A DNA stretch of 37,669 nt from NCBI GenBank assembly GCA_902611415.1, contig CACLZM010000010.1, positions 1-37,669 on the forward strand, in the 5' to 3' direction. Shown here piece by piece: positions 23,529-31,824 of the stretch. A program made the translations under genes and the position numbers. Below the pieces are notes generated by a model that saw nothing but the letters and a program-made list of their open reading frames with translations, was not told where the DNA came from and searched no databases. Every line of letters begins with the position of its first letter. Positions within the stretch are counted from its first letter, which is position 1. This DNA comes from an uncultured Alphaproteobacteria bacterium. Its GTDB lineage: Bacteria; Pseudomonadota; Alphaproteobacteria; HIMB59.

Positions 23529-23747
23529 ATGAAATTTAATCAATCTCAGATTAGCGAAATAATTCAAATGGCTTGGGATGATCAAACAGATTTTAGTCAT
23601 ATCAAAAAAATTTATGAAATTGATGAGGGTGATGTTAAAAAAATTATGAAAAAAAATATTAAACAAAAAAGCTATGAAATTTGGAGAAAGAGAATTCACC
23701 AAAGAAGTGCCCAAAAGACACAACTAAAAGGAAAAGATTATGTCTAA
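23529..23747 (+). CDS. DUF2805 / TIGR03643 small protein
   Basis: A 72-residue protein matching the DUF2805 pattern: ISEIIQMAWDDQTDFSHIK (8-26), IDEGDVKKIMKKN (31-43), and SYEIWRKRIHQRSAQKT (47-63). It looks like a small helix-turn-helix-like nucleic-acid-binding protein, but no function is established for the family. It starts 2 bp after the SMP-30 gene and overlaps msrA by 8 bp, so all three are one operon. Confidence 0.8.
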   Translation: MKFNQSQISEIIQMAWDDQTDFSHIKKIYEIDEGDVKKIMKKNIKQKSYEIWRKRIHQRSAQKTQLKGKDYV

Positions 23748-24204
23748 AGCATTATTTGGTGCAGGATGTTTTTGGGGGCCTGAAAAAAAATTTTCTGAGA
23801 TCAAAGGTGTGATTGAAACCCAAGTAGGCTACTCTCAAGGCTTAACTGATAAAACTTCTTACGAAGAAGTTTGCAAAGGTAATACAAACCATGCTGAAGT
23901 CGTTTTCTTAAAATTTGATGAAAATCTCGTTTCATATACCAACCTTGTGGAGTTTTTTTATCAAATTCATGATCCGACAACTTTAAATCAACAAGGCCCA
24001 GATCGAGGATCTCAATACCGATCATTGATAGGCTATTATGACGAAACTCAATGTGAAATAGCAAAGCAGATCACGGACAAATTGAACGAAAGCCAATTTA
24101 ATCAAAAAATTACTACTATTATAGAACCTGTTAAGAATTACTGTCCCGCAGAGGATTATCATCAAAAGTATATGGAAAAAAAATACTCTTTTTTAAATTT
24201 TTAA
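23740..24204 (+). CDS. msrA: Peptide methionine sulfoxide reductase A
   Basis: A 154-residue enzyme reducing the S-epimer of methionine sulfoxide in proteins. The catalytic cysteine is C10 in FGAGCFWGPE, and the substrate-pocket residues include GYSQG, HAEVV and YQIHDPTT. PDRGSQYRS is intact. A likely resolving cysteine is C135 in VKNYCPAEDYHQKY. AAGGA lies about 9 nt before the ATG, inside the end of the DUF2805 gene. The 3' end is 3 bp from the convergent tsaB gene. Confidence 0.95.
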   Translation: MSKALFGAGCFWGPEKKFSEIKGVIETQVGYSQGLTDKTSYEEVCKGNTNHAEVVFLKFDENLVSYTNLVEFFYQIHDPTTLNQQGPDRGSQYRSLIGYYDETQCEIAKQITDKLNESQFNQKITTIIEPVKNYCPAEDYHQKYMEKKYSFLNF

Positions 24205-24207
24205 TTT

Positions 24208-24861
24208 TTAAATCGGAGAGTAGGGATAAACTATTTTTGGGAACTTATAATAAGATTTTTTCTTATAATGCTTTTTAATAAAATAATTTGATTTCAATTT
24301 TGTTGGCGAAATAATTTTATTTTTAATAAAGGCAAATTCAGAAATTTTTTTTAGTTTTTCTAATCCGTTTCCTATTAAAAAATAGTTTTGACTCAATATA
24401 TCCTCAAGGTCTGAGTCAATTTTTAAAGTTTTTGTCTTTCCAACTAATCTCCCTGAAGTATCAATCTTTTGAATAGCTAAATCTTTTCTATTTGTGTCAA
24501 TCACACACAAGACATCTTTAGTAAGTTTTTTGTTAATACCTAAAAAGAAATGCTCAAAGATAGAATAACCCACAATTTCTACTTTATGATCTATAAAAAA
24601 TCCTTTCATAAGTGAGTGACAATTTCTTATTGCTGTAAAGCGTGCTGGCCCATAATTTAGATGCAATTTTTTGATATGATCAGCCTTTATTTTTGTTTTA
24701 GTTACTAAGTTTTGTAGTAGTTTCGATAATATTTTTTCATGTCCATATTCACTTTTTACAGTTTTATCCCAAATGATTTTTTCATTTTTAAATAAAGTAA
24801 TTGAACAGTATGATAAAGAGCTATCTATGCCGATTTCAAAATTTTTTACTTTACTGATCAT
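24208..24861 (-). CDS. tsaB: tRNA threonylcarbamoyladenosine biosynthesis protein TsaB
   Basis: A 217-residue, diverged member of the TsaB family, the TsaD partner needed for t6A modification of ANN-decoding tRNAs. The N-terminus FEIGIDSSLSYCSITLFKN is the actin-like ATPase first strand-turn. SEYGHEKILSKLLQNLV and LNYGPARFTAIRNCHSLMKGF match the GPGSFTGLR/A..KG region, with the canonical GPGSFT changed to GPARFT. The C-terminal third is poorly conserved and basic. Its 5' end overlaps the divergent deacetylase gene. No ATG, GTG or TTG lies between the start and the conserved IGID, so the start cannot easily move inward. Confidence 0.75.
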   Translation of the reverse strand: MISKVKNFEIGIDSSLSYCSITLFKNEKIIWDKTVKSEYGHEKILSKLLQNLVTKTKIKADHIKKLHLNYGPARFTAIRNCHSLMKGFFIDHKVEIVGYSIFEHFFLGINKKLTKDVLCVIDTNRKDLAIQKIDTSGRLVGKTKTLKIDSDLEDILSQNYFLIGNGLEKLKKISEFAFIKNKIISPTKLKSNYFIKKHYKKKSYYKFPKIVYPYSPI

Positions 24862-25828
24862 TTTTGTGTCAAATTTTACTTTTCCAATTAGTACATCCTA
24901 TGCAACAAGTGTGAATGATACAATTCCAAATAATATTCTAATGTATCATCGATTTGGTGAAAATAAGTATCCCTCAACAAATATACGCGAAGAGCAATTA
25001 GTAAGTCATCTAGAGTATTTAAAGGATCAAGGGTTTAATTTTATTTTAGCTAGAGATCTTTTGTTTGAATATAAATTACAAAAAAAAACTATTTCAATAA
25101 CTGTAGATGATGCTTATTTGTCATTTTTTGAGGTGGGATTACCTATTTTTGAAAAGTATGAGATACCAGTCACTCTTTTTTTAAATACAGAAAACGTTGG
25201 TGGACAAAATTATATGAATTGGACTCAGCTTAAAAGTGTACTAAGTCGTGGTGTAGATATTCAAAATCATACACACTCTCATTCAAGTTTATCTAGTCTT
25301 AGTGAAATTGAAATTGTAAATGAAATAGAAAAATCACAGGATCTTATTTTTGAAAATTTAGGTATTACTCCAAATTTATTTGCTTATCCTTTTGGTGAAA
25401 ATAGTACTATAGCACAAAAAGTAGTTTCTCAGTATTTTGATGCAGCATTTGGACAACATTCAGGGGCCTTTTCAATTAATCAAAAATATTTTATTCCAAG
25501 ATTCCCTCTAAATGAGAATTACGGATCTATTAATCGAATAAAAGATGCATCAAGTGTTTTACCTTTTAATAATGTGCTTATTGAACCTGGCAACCCTTAT
25601 CAAAGTGAGCCTATCAGTAGATATGCTTTAGATTTTAACGAGGACTCTTCCAACATAAATTGTTTTATTAGTGATTTTCAAGGATCATTTAATCCAACAA
25701 TTACAAATCTTAATAATAAGTTATTAGTTGAACTTAATCGTTTACCTGTAAAAGGTAGACTTAGGTTTAATTGCACAAAAGTTAATAATGGTATTTTCTG
25801 GTTTGGCTATCAATACTTAGTTAATTAA
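24827..25828 (+). CDS. Exported polysaccharide deacetylase-like protein (NodB homology)
   Basis: From the ATG at 24827 the product is 333 residues with a good signal peptide (MPISKFFTLLIIF through STSYA). The open frame extends to 24773, but that would bury the signal peptide. The NodB domain shows PNNILMYHRFGE, ITVDDAY (in place of TFDDG), QNHTHSHSSLSSLS (the HxxxH metal site) and FAYPFGE. A C-terminal extension of about 100 residues after PRFPLNE is of unknown type. Family members remove acetyl groups from peptidoglycan or surface glycans. The start lies 35 bp inside the divergent tsaB gene, so the two 5' ends overlap. Confidence 0.8.
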   Translation: MPISKFFTLLIIFVSNFTFPISTSYATSVNDTIPNNILMYHRFGENKYPSTNIREEQLVSHLEYLKDQGFNFILARDLLFEYKLQKKTISITVDDAYLSFFEVGLPIFEKYEIPVTLFLNTENVGGQNYMNWTQLKSVLSRGVDIQNHTHSHSSLSSLSEIEIVNEIEKSQDLIFENLGITPNLFAYPFGENSTIAQKVVSQYFDAAFGQHSGAFSINQKYFIPRFPLNENYGSINRIKDASSVLPFNNVLIEPGNPYQSEPISRYALDFNEDSSNINCFISDFQGSFNPTITNLNNKLLVELNRLPVKGRLRFNCTKVNNGIFWFGYQYLVN

Positions 25829-26672
25829 ATTTAAATCGATCAAATTCTTGAAGATTATTTGAAGCAATGATCAGTTCTAATTTATCGACATATTTATCGC
25901 CGATCTCAGCATAGGCTGCTAAATATTTCACTTTCATACTAATAGGATCTGTGTATTTTATGCGCTCATCTATTCGCCTAATGACACGAAAATTATAATA
26001 AGCTTGATGGGTATTGATATTAAACATATACGCTTTAACACTTTCTGATAAATTTTTAAATTTTAAAACAGCGTGAGTTTTATCCTCATCCCTGTCTTGA
26101 GGAATGATCCCTTTGTCTTCAATTGTAGTCCACTGACCATAAAGAGCATTACCCTCAGTTGCAAATCTAGACTGTCCCCAACCACTTTCAATAATTGCTT
26201 GTCCAAGAGCTAGTGACACTGGAATAATATTAATACGTTGTTTAAGTTTTCTAAAAAGTTTTGTGTTAATTTCGCTATAATCTAATTTATATTTTTTTGA
26301 CAACTTAATAATTTCGTCAGTTTCGTTTTTATTTAATTCTTTTCTAGCAAATTTTTTTTCTATATTGATTACCATTCTTCGTTCTTGCATGATTGAGGCA
26401 TTCGCATTGTAAATCAAAGGAAGTGTTACGAGGTAAAATAGTTTTTTCTTTGTTGGAACATCCCGTATTTCTGAAAAATCATCAGGTAATTCTGATATTA
26501 TAGGAAGATGACCAATATTTTCTTGCGTTAAAATTTCAGGAATAAAATTATTTTTTTTATAATATTTATTTAAATCAACCCAATTATGAAATTCTCCTGC
26601 GTTAAGAGATGAATTTAATAAAAATCCAAAAAAAAAAAGTAAAAGACTAGACTTCAACGGGTCGTACTTCAC
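25821..26672 (-). CDS. Bax-type glucosaminidase (peptidoglycan hydrolase)
   Basis: A Bax/mannosyl-glycoprotein endo-beta-N-acetylglucosaminidase-like domain is recognisable. PVSLALGQAIIESGWGQSRFA carries the probable catalytic Glu, and GNALYGQWTT and EIGDKYVDKL follow. The open frame reaches 26708 with a TTG. The GTG at 26672 gives MKYDPLKSSLLLFFFGFLL, a normal signal peptide, and so 283 residues. A TTG at 26657 is also possible. The gene overlaps the end of the Nfu gene by 26 bp (11 bp with the TTG). It should act on glycan strands in the periplasm. It converges on the deacetylase gene (8-bp overlap). Both may remodel cell-wall glycans. Confidence 0.8.
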   Translation of the reverse strand: MKYDPLKSSLLLFFFGFLLNSSLNAGEFHNWVDLNKYYKKNNFIPEILTQENIGHLPIISELPDDFSEIRDVPTKKKLFYLVTLPLIYNANASIMQERRMVINIEKKFARKELNKNETDEIIKLSKKYKLDYSEINTKLFRKLKQRINIIPVSLALGQAIIESGWGQSRFATEGNALYGQWTTIEDKGIIPQDRDEDKTHAVLKFKNLSESVKAYMFNINTHQAYYNFRVIRRIDERIKYTDPISMKVKYLAAYAEIGDKYVDKLELIIASNNLQEFDRFKFN

Positions 26673-27204
26673 GGACTTCGGGAATATAATGCTTAAGCAT
26701 ATTTTCAATTCCCATTTTTAAAGTTGCCGTTGAACTTGGACATCCCTGGCAGGCCCCTTGCATTTGTAGAAATACAACTCCCTCATTATATTTGTCAAAT
26801 ATGATATCTCCACCGTCCATAGCAACAGCTGGTCTTACTTTACTATCTAGAAGTTCTTTGATCTTTTTTACAACATCACTATCGTTCTCATCAATTGTAT
26901 GTCCAGTTGATGCAGATTGCTCTGAGATAATAGGTTTGTTCATTGTAAAGTGCTCAATGATACAACCCAAAATTGCAGGTTTCATAAGCGTCCAATCGTT
27001 ATCTTTGCCTTTGGTTATAGTGATAAAGTCAGACCCAAAAAAAACACCCTCAACACCTTTAATATTAAACAAGTTCATTGCCAAAGGTGAATTTGAGGCA
27101 GACTCTTGGTTTTGATAGAACATAGTTCCGTCTTTCATTACCTCTTTTCCTGGCAAAAACTTTAAGGTTGCAGGGTTAGGCGTTGGTTCAGTTTGTACGA
27201 ACAT
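26647..27204 (-). CDS. NifU-like Fe-S scaffold protein (Nfu type)
   Basis: A 185-residue protein with an N-terminal Nfu_N domain (MFVQTEPTPNPATLKFLPGK) and a C-terminal NifU-like domain carrying the cluster-binding C152-QG-C155 (GACQGCPSSTATLKMGIE) after VAMDGGDIIF. It transfers 4Fe-4S clusters to target enzymes. IspH and endonuclease III in this window are typical client types. The length and two-domain order are standard for Alphaproteobacteria. It lies 45 bp downstream of trpS on the same strand. Confidence 0.93.
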   Translation of the reverse strand: MFVQTEPTPNPATLKFLPGKEVMKDGTMFYQNQESASNSPLAMNLFNIKGVEGVFFGSDFITITKGKDNDWTLMKPAILGCIIEHFTMNKPIISEQSASTGHTIDENDSDVVKKIKELLDSKVRPAVAMDGGDIIFDKYNEGVVFLQMQGACQGCPSSTATLKMGIENMLKHYIPEVREVRPVEV

Positions 27205-27249
27205 TGCTAATAATATGTCTATAAAATTGGAAATTTCAAGCCAAAGTGT

Positions 27250-28254
27250 CTATCTAAAACCGACTATCTTATAGACTTCTTTGAGAATAGGGCCTGCAAT
27301 TGTGGATGCTTTTTCGCTGCCCATATCTAGGACTTTATTTAATTCATCCTTATTATTGAGAAGATTTAATATCTCGGTTCTAATTGGTCCTATGACTTGA
27401 ATTAATTTGTCTGCAAGGTTATTTTTTAATTTTGAATATTCTTTGCCTGCATAACTTACCAGAGTTTTTTCAATACTTTCATTTGAACAAGCAGACAAAA
27501 TATTGATTAAATTTAAGCATTCAGGTTTATTTTGTAATTGATCCTTGTCTTCAGGAATAAGGTCTGAGTCAGACTTTGCTTTTTTTATTTTAGAACTTAT
27601 ATCATCATCACTATCAGTTAATAAAATTCTAGAAAATTCAGATGCATCAGATTTTGACATCTTTTTAGTTCCATCTCGAAGGCTCATTACTCTTGTCGCA
27701 TTTCCATAAATAAGTGGTTCTGGCAGTGGAAAGAAGTCTACTTTAAAATCATTATTAAATTTTTGTGCAATGTCCCTTGACAGTTCTAAATGTTGTTTTT
27801 GATCATCACCCACGGGAACATGCGTTGCAAGGTAAGCAAGAATATCTGCAGCCATTAAGTTTGGGTAAACCATTAAGCCAACACTTACGTTTTCTCTATT
27901 TTTTCCTGCTTTATCTTTAAACTGTGTCATTCTATTTAGCCAACCAATACGACTGACACAATTAAACACCCAAGCGAGTTGAGAGTGCTCTGCTACACTT
28001 GATTGTTGAAATATAATTTGTTTTTTGTAATCCACTCCTGCAGCAATAAACGATGCTAATACTTCTAGAGTGTTCGAGCGAAGCTCATTTGGATTCTGCT
28101 CAACGGTGATTGCGTGTTGGTCTACAACACAATAAATACATTCAAATTCTTTTTGAAGCTCTACAAAGTTTTTTATCGCACCAAGATAGTTACCTAAATG
28201 CAGGGTTCCTGTTGGTTGAACACCAGAAAAAACTCTTTTTTGGAAACTGCTCAT
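27250..28254 (-). CDS. trpS: Tryptophanyl-tRNA synthetase
   Basis: A 334-residue class Ic aminoacyl-tRNA synthetase charging tRNA-Trp. The HIGH equivalent is TLHLGNYLG in FSGVQPTGTLHLGNYLGA, and the KMSKS motif is intact (TKKMSKSDAS). GDDQKQHLELSRDIAQKFN and the C-terminal GPIRTEILNLL match bacterial TrpS. The open frame starts at a TTG (28260), but an ATG two codons further in (28254) is better. TAGTAT lies 6 nt before this ATG, hinting at a leaderless mRNA. In many Alphaproteobacteria murJ separates glnD from trpS. Here there is no room for it. Confidence 0.95.
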   Translation of the reverse strand: MSSFQKRVFSGVQPTGTLHLGNYLGAIKNFVELQKEFECIYCVVDQHAITVEQNPNELRSNTLEVLASFIAAGVDYKKQIIFQQSSVAEHSQLAWVFNCVSRIGWLNRMTQFKDKAGKNRENVSVGLMVYPNLMAADILAYLATHVPVGDDQKQHLELSRDIAQKFNNDFKVDFFPLPEPLIYGNATRVMSLRDGTKKMSKSDASEFSRILLTDSDDDISSKIKKAKSDSDLIPEDKDQLQNKPECLNLINILSACSNESIEKTLVSYAGKEYSKLKNNLADKLIQVIGPIRTEILNLLNNKDELNKVLDMGSEKASTIAGPILKEVYKIVGFR

Positions 28255-28329
28255 ATTCAAATACTATTAAAATTGATATCAGAATTATTTAATAATATCG
28301 AGGGACTAAAATTGACTAACATAAAAAAC

Positions 28330-30882
28330 CTAAAAAATAGACATCAAATCCTTTTCAATTGATTTGAGTAATTTTTCATCTTTGATTTTTTGGTTATTGC
28401 TATTCGTTAATTGAAAAATATCGAAAACCTTTTCCCCGTATGTGGAAATTTTTGCTGATTGGACACTTATTTGTTTGTCATGAAATACTCCTAAAATATC
28501 CATTAATAATCCAGGCCTATCGCCAGATAATATTTGAAAAGTAGTGACTTGCTTACTCATATCGTTATCAATTGTAATTTGAGGATTTACAGCAAGTTTT
28601 TGTAGACCTTTGGTAAATGACCGTAAGGGTTTAAAATCTTTTTGATCAAGAGCACTCATTACATGTTTAGCTGCTCTTTTTTGTTCGTTTAAATCTAAAA
28701 CACCTTTATTCAAAAAATTGGTTACCCAAAACACATCAATTACTTGATTGTTATTTAAAGATATTATTCTAGAACTAAGAATATTCGATTGAGAGTGTGT
28801 AAACCCCGAAACAATATCTTTTAAAATTCCTGGTCTATTTTTACTTGTGACAACAACAGCACTATATTCTTTATTTTCATAATTAAGAAAATTTACAGAG
28901 TTAATAACCTTTGCTTTTTTATTTCTTTGGTAAATTTTAAAGATATCGACGATCATTCTTGATGAAAAGGCTTCCCAGAATTGATTTGGAAATTCATTTA
29001 TCGAATTTTTTATAAACTTTTTTAAATTAACATCAGATTTTTGTAATACTGATTTCTTTAAAGATTCTTGAACAGAAGTAGAATAAGTTTTTGTATCTAG
29101 ACCTCTTTGCAGAAAATCTCTTGCATTATAAAATAAACTTCTAAGCAGGCTTATTCTCCATTCGTTTAGAACGTTTGGTCCGACAGAAGCAATGTCACAT
29201 AAAGTAAAAAGAAACAATGAGTTTATTTTTTCTTCTGTGTTTGCAATAGAAGTAAATTTAGCAATTGCCTCAGGGCTTTGAGTGTCATTTTTAAAAGCCG
29301 TATCGCTCATTGCTAAATGGTTTTCAACTAACCACAATGTCAATTCTTTCACTTCTTCTGATACAGGAAGTCTTTTTAGGATCTTGTTGGTTAACTCTGT
29401 TCCATAAACAGAATGATTTTTTGGCCCCTTCTTTCCAATGTCATGAAATAGTAAAGCAATGTGAAGGGCTTCTCTTGAGGATAACCTGCTATATATTTCA
29501 TTATAAAAGGATTTTTGTCTTAGCTCATTTAGGTTGTGCAGTGTTAATAATAAGTGTTCGTCTGTGGTGTAGTGATGATAAATATCAAACTGCACCTGTC
29601 CCCAAACTCTGCCAAACTCAGGAAATATTTCGCTAAATAGCTGGGTATCATTAAAATCATGAAGGGCTTGTATAGGATTTTTTTTAGAGACGACAATATT
29701 TAAAAATGATTGGAGGTGCTGTTTATCTGTGGTTTTTTTTAAAACTTTTCTCCTTTCCTCAACGGTTTTTAAAAAGCGAGGATGAATGAGTAAATTATGT
29801 TCCAAGGATTTTTCAAAGACGTTTGCCCATTTTAGTTGAAAGTTTTTAGCGGTATTATTTTTTAAATTCAGAAAACCTTTTTCAATTATAAATTCTTTTT
29901 CTAATGATTTAGTTTTAGTGGGTTTTCTTTTATAAATCGTTTTGATTATTAAATCCTCTGGAAGCTTCGAATAAAAGGTTCTTAAGAGAGAATTAATCTT
30001 TGCAACATTCACAAATAAATCTTTCATAAAAATCTCTACTCCTTTTTCCTTCTTTTTGTCTTTGTAAGAGAGTTTTTTTGAAATTTTTAACTGATTTTCA
30101 ATAGATAGAACATCACCTTTGCTTTCGTTAAATAAATGAATAAATGCTCGAATGGTTAAGAGAAATTTCCAAGCATTCTTTAATTCTTTAATTTCCTCTT
30201 TGGTGTAAATATTAATAGACGTTAAGTCCTCTAATTTATAAATGTTAAACATAAAGATCGATACCCACAGTATGGTATGAATATCTCTAAGACCCCCAAT
30301 ACCCTCTTTGATATTCGGCTCTAAATTACTTTTAATTCCTATTCGATAGTCATGTCTTTCAACCAACTCTATAAGCTTTAATTCGCTGAGCTTTAGGGGA
30401 TTTTGTTTTCCAATTAAAATCTTAATGGACCGAACAAACTCACCATATTGAATTTCATCACCAATAATAAAACGAGTCTCAACAAATTTTGTAATTGTCT
30501 TTGTATCTTTCTTAGAATCGATTAATGCCTGTTTAATTGTTAAGAAAGATATTCCAACTTCTAATCCAATATCCCACAGTGTATTATTTAATTGAGTAAT
30601 AAAATCTCTTATATTTTTATTAGATTTTTTATAAATAAATAGTAAGTCAACATCACTTTTTGGTGACAAGTCATGTCTGCCGTACCCACCTACAGCGATT
30701 AAAGAGAAATCTTCTATTGGATAAATATTATAAATTCCTTTAACTATTTCTTTTACAACTGTATCCACAAGATCTGTATGATTTTTATTAAAATAGAAGC
30801 CATCATTACTTGATGCTAATTTTTGAAATAATTTAACCTTATTTGATTGATACTTCTTTTTTATTTGAGAGATATCTTTCAT
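28330..30882 (-). CDS. glnD: [Protein-PII] uridylyltransferase / uridylyl-removing enzyme
   Basis: An 850-residue bifunctional nitrogen sensor that uridylylates PII under nitrogen limitation. The nucleotidyltransferase motif is GGYGRHDLSPKSDVDLLF with D77/D79. PNIKEGIGGLRDIHT is the conserved linker, and the HD hydrolase site is LFHDIGKKGPKNH. Two ACT domains end the protein (AVVVTSKNRPGIL and ILSGDRPGLLMDIL). All four domains and their key residues are present. It is slightly shorter than typical (about 890-950). It is divergent from the ATP-grasp-like gene. No glnB or ntrBC gene lies in this window. Confidence 0.95.
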   Translation of the reverse strand: MKDISQIKKKYQSNKVKLFQKLASSNDGFYFNKNHTDLVDTVVKEIVKGIYNIYPIEDFSLIAVGGYGRHDLSPKSDVDLLFIYKKSNKNIRDFITQLNNTLWDIGLEVGISFLTIKQALIDSKKDTKTITKFVETRFIIGDEIQYGEFVRSIKILIGKQNPLKLSELKLIELVERHDYRIGIKSNLEPNIKEGIGGLRDIHTILWVSIFMFNIYKLEDLTSINIYTKEEIKELKNAWKFLLTIRAFIHLFNESKGDVLSIENQLKISKKLSYKDKKKEKGVEIFMKDLFVNVAKINSLLRTFYSKLPEDLIIKTIYKRKPTKTKSLEKEFIIEKGFLNLKNNTAKNFQLKWANVFEKSLEHNLLIHPRFLKTVEERRKVLKKTTDKQHLQSFLNIVVSKKNPIQALHDFNDTQLFSEIFPEFGRVWGQVQFDIYHHYTTDEHLLLTLHNLNELRQKSFYNEIYSRLSSREALHIALLFHDIGKKGPKNHSVYGTELTNKILKRLPVSEEVKELTLWLVENHLAMSDTAFKNDTQSPEAIAKFTSIANTEEKINSLFLFTLCDIASVGPNVLNEWRISLLRSLFYNARDFLQRGLDTKTYSTSVQESLKKSVLQKSDVNLKKFIKNSINEFPNQFWEAFSSRMIVDIFKIYQRNKKAKVINSVNFLNYENKEYSAVVVTSKNRPGILKDIVSGFTHSQSNILSSRIISLNNNQVIDVFWVTNFLNKGVLDLNEQKRAAKHVMSALDQKDFKPLRSFTKGLQKLAVNPQITIDNDMSKQVTTFQILSGDRPGLLMDILGVFHDKQISVQSAKISTYGEKVFDIFQLTNSNNQKIKDEKLLKSIEKDLMSIF

Positions 30883-30931
30883 TAATAAAACTTTAACATT
30901 GTATATATGTAATGGTCTAAAGAATCAATTT

Positions 30932-31786
30932 ATGTCATCAATAACTGTTTCAGACGTAATTAGTACTATTCTTCGAGGGCTGAGAGATGTTTATTTTTTG
31001 ATTAGCTTATATGAATCTACCTCATCAAATAAAAAAAAAATAATCTGTTACCCTAGAAGGCCTTTGAATCCACTTTATACTTTAGCTAAAGTTAGATGGG
31101 GCTTGCCAGTTAGGTTTACGTCCTCCCCAGAACTAGCTGACATAGAATTATATTTTTATGACAAAACTAATAGTAACTACCAAGTCTCTGGAAATCCAAA
31201 AAAAATAGTAATAAATAAAAATTGCACTGACATCAGTAAATCTAATGTTGATAAAGTTTTCTTAGAGATTTTTGGTTATTCTCTGAGCTTAGATCCAAAA
31301 AACTTTCATGGTTCAATTTTAGAAAAATCAGAGCAAAATGCAAAACATGACGGGAAGATTATAAATAGTTCTTCGTTAGGATTTAAAATTTATAAAAATA
31401 AGGTTTACCAAAAATTAATTAATAATATTTATAACGAATTTGCTATCGATTATAGGGTCGTATGGGTTAAAGATGAAATTGTATTAGCTTACGTGAAATT
31501 TGCTCAAAAAGAATATCGCTTTAAATCTAAAACTGTTTATTCAAAAATAGTCTCAATTTGTTCTTTATTTGAAAATGAAGAGATTAGTTTAATAAATGAA
31601 TTTTGTAAAAAATTTAAACTAGATTTTGGGGAGTTAGACATTTTAAGAGATAGGGATACGAAAAAAATTTATATTGTTGATGTCAATAAAACTGCTTGGG
31701 GTCCGCCAGATAAGATTTCACTTGAGGATGGAAAAAAAGCTATTGCACTTATTAATGACAAGTTTAGAAAAAGCTATTTAATCTAA
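30932..31786 (+). CDS. ATP-grasp-like protein of unknown function
   Basis: From the ATG at 30932 the product is 284 residues. The frame extends to a TTG at 30899, but the extra residues look unlike a real N-terminus. The C-terminal third, FGELDILRDRDTKKIYIVDVNKTAWGPP, has the ELD...IVDVN pattern of the metal/ATP site of ATP-grasp enzymes. The centre has RVVWVKDEIVLAYVKFAQKEYRFKS, like an ATP-grasp lid strand. The N-terminal half (YPRRPLNPLYTLAKVRWGLP) is not a domain I recognise. Family members ligate amino acids or sugars, and the partner here is unknown. It is divergent from glnD with 49 bp between starts. Confidence 0.6.
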   Translation: MSSITVSDVISTILRGLRDVYFLISLYESTSSNKKKIICYPRRPLNPLYTLAKVRWGLPVRFTSSPELADIELYFYDKTNSNYQVSGNPKKIVINKNCTDISKSNVDKVFLEIFGYSLSLDPKNFHGSILEKSEQNAKHDGKIINSSSLGFKIYKNKVYQKLINNIYNEFAIDYRVVWVKDEIVLAYVKFAQKEYRFKSKTVYSKIVSICSLFENEEISLINEFCKKFKLDFGELDILRDRDTKKIYIVDVNKTAWGPPDKISLEDGKKAIALINDKFRKSYLI

Positions 31787-31811
31787 CCCTCCCTATTAAT
31801 TTAGAGAGGGT
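31786..31811. terminator. Hairpin between two convergent genes
   Basis: ACCCTCCCTA (31786-31795) can pair with TAGAGAGGGT (31802-31811), giving nine pairs and one mismatch around a 6-nt loop. It lies directly after the ATP-grasp-like stop codon and 13 bp before the stop of the convergent beta-propeller gene. No T-run follows on either strand, so it may act as a bidirectional RNA 3'-end protector or weak terminator. Confidence 0.5.
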
Positions 31812-31824
31812 AAAATAAATATTA

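Noticed and set aside
24180-24215. T-rich stretch between msrA and tsaB as a terminator
   Set aside because: There is no GC stem before the T-runs on either strand; it is ordinary AT-rich sequence covering the gene ends.
24773-24826. Longer N-terminus for the polysaccharide deacetylase
   Set aside because: The extra 18 residues precede a normal signal peptide and deepen the overlap with tsaB to 89 bp.
29310-29636. 108-codon plus-strand frame inside glnD
   Set aside because: It lies entirely opposite the conserved HD-domain region and has no start signal or family features.
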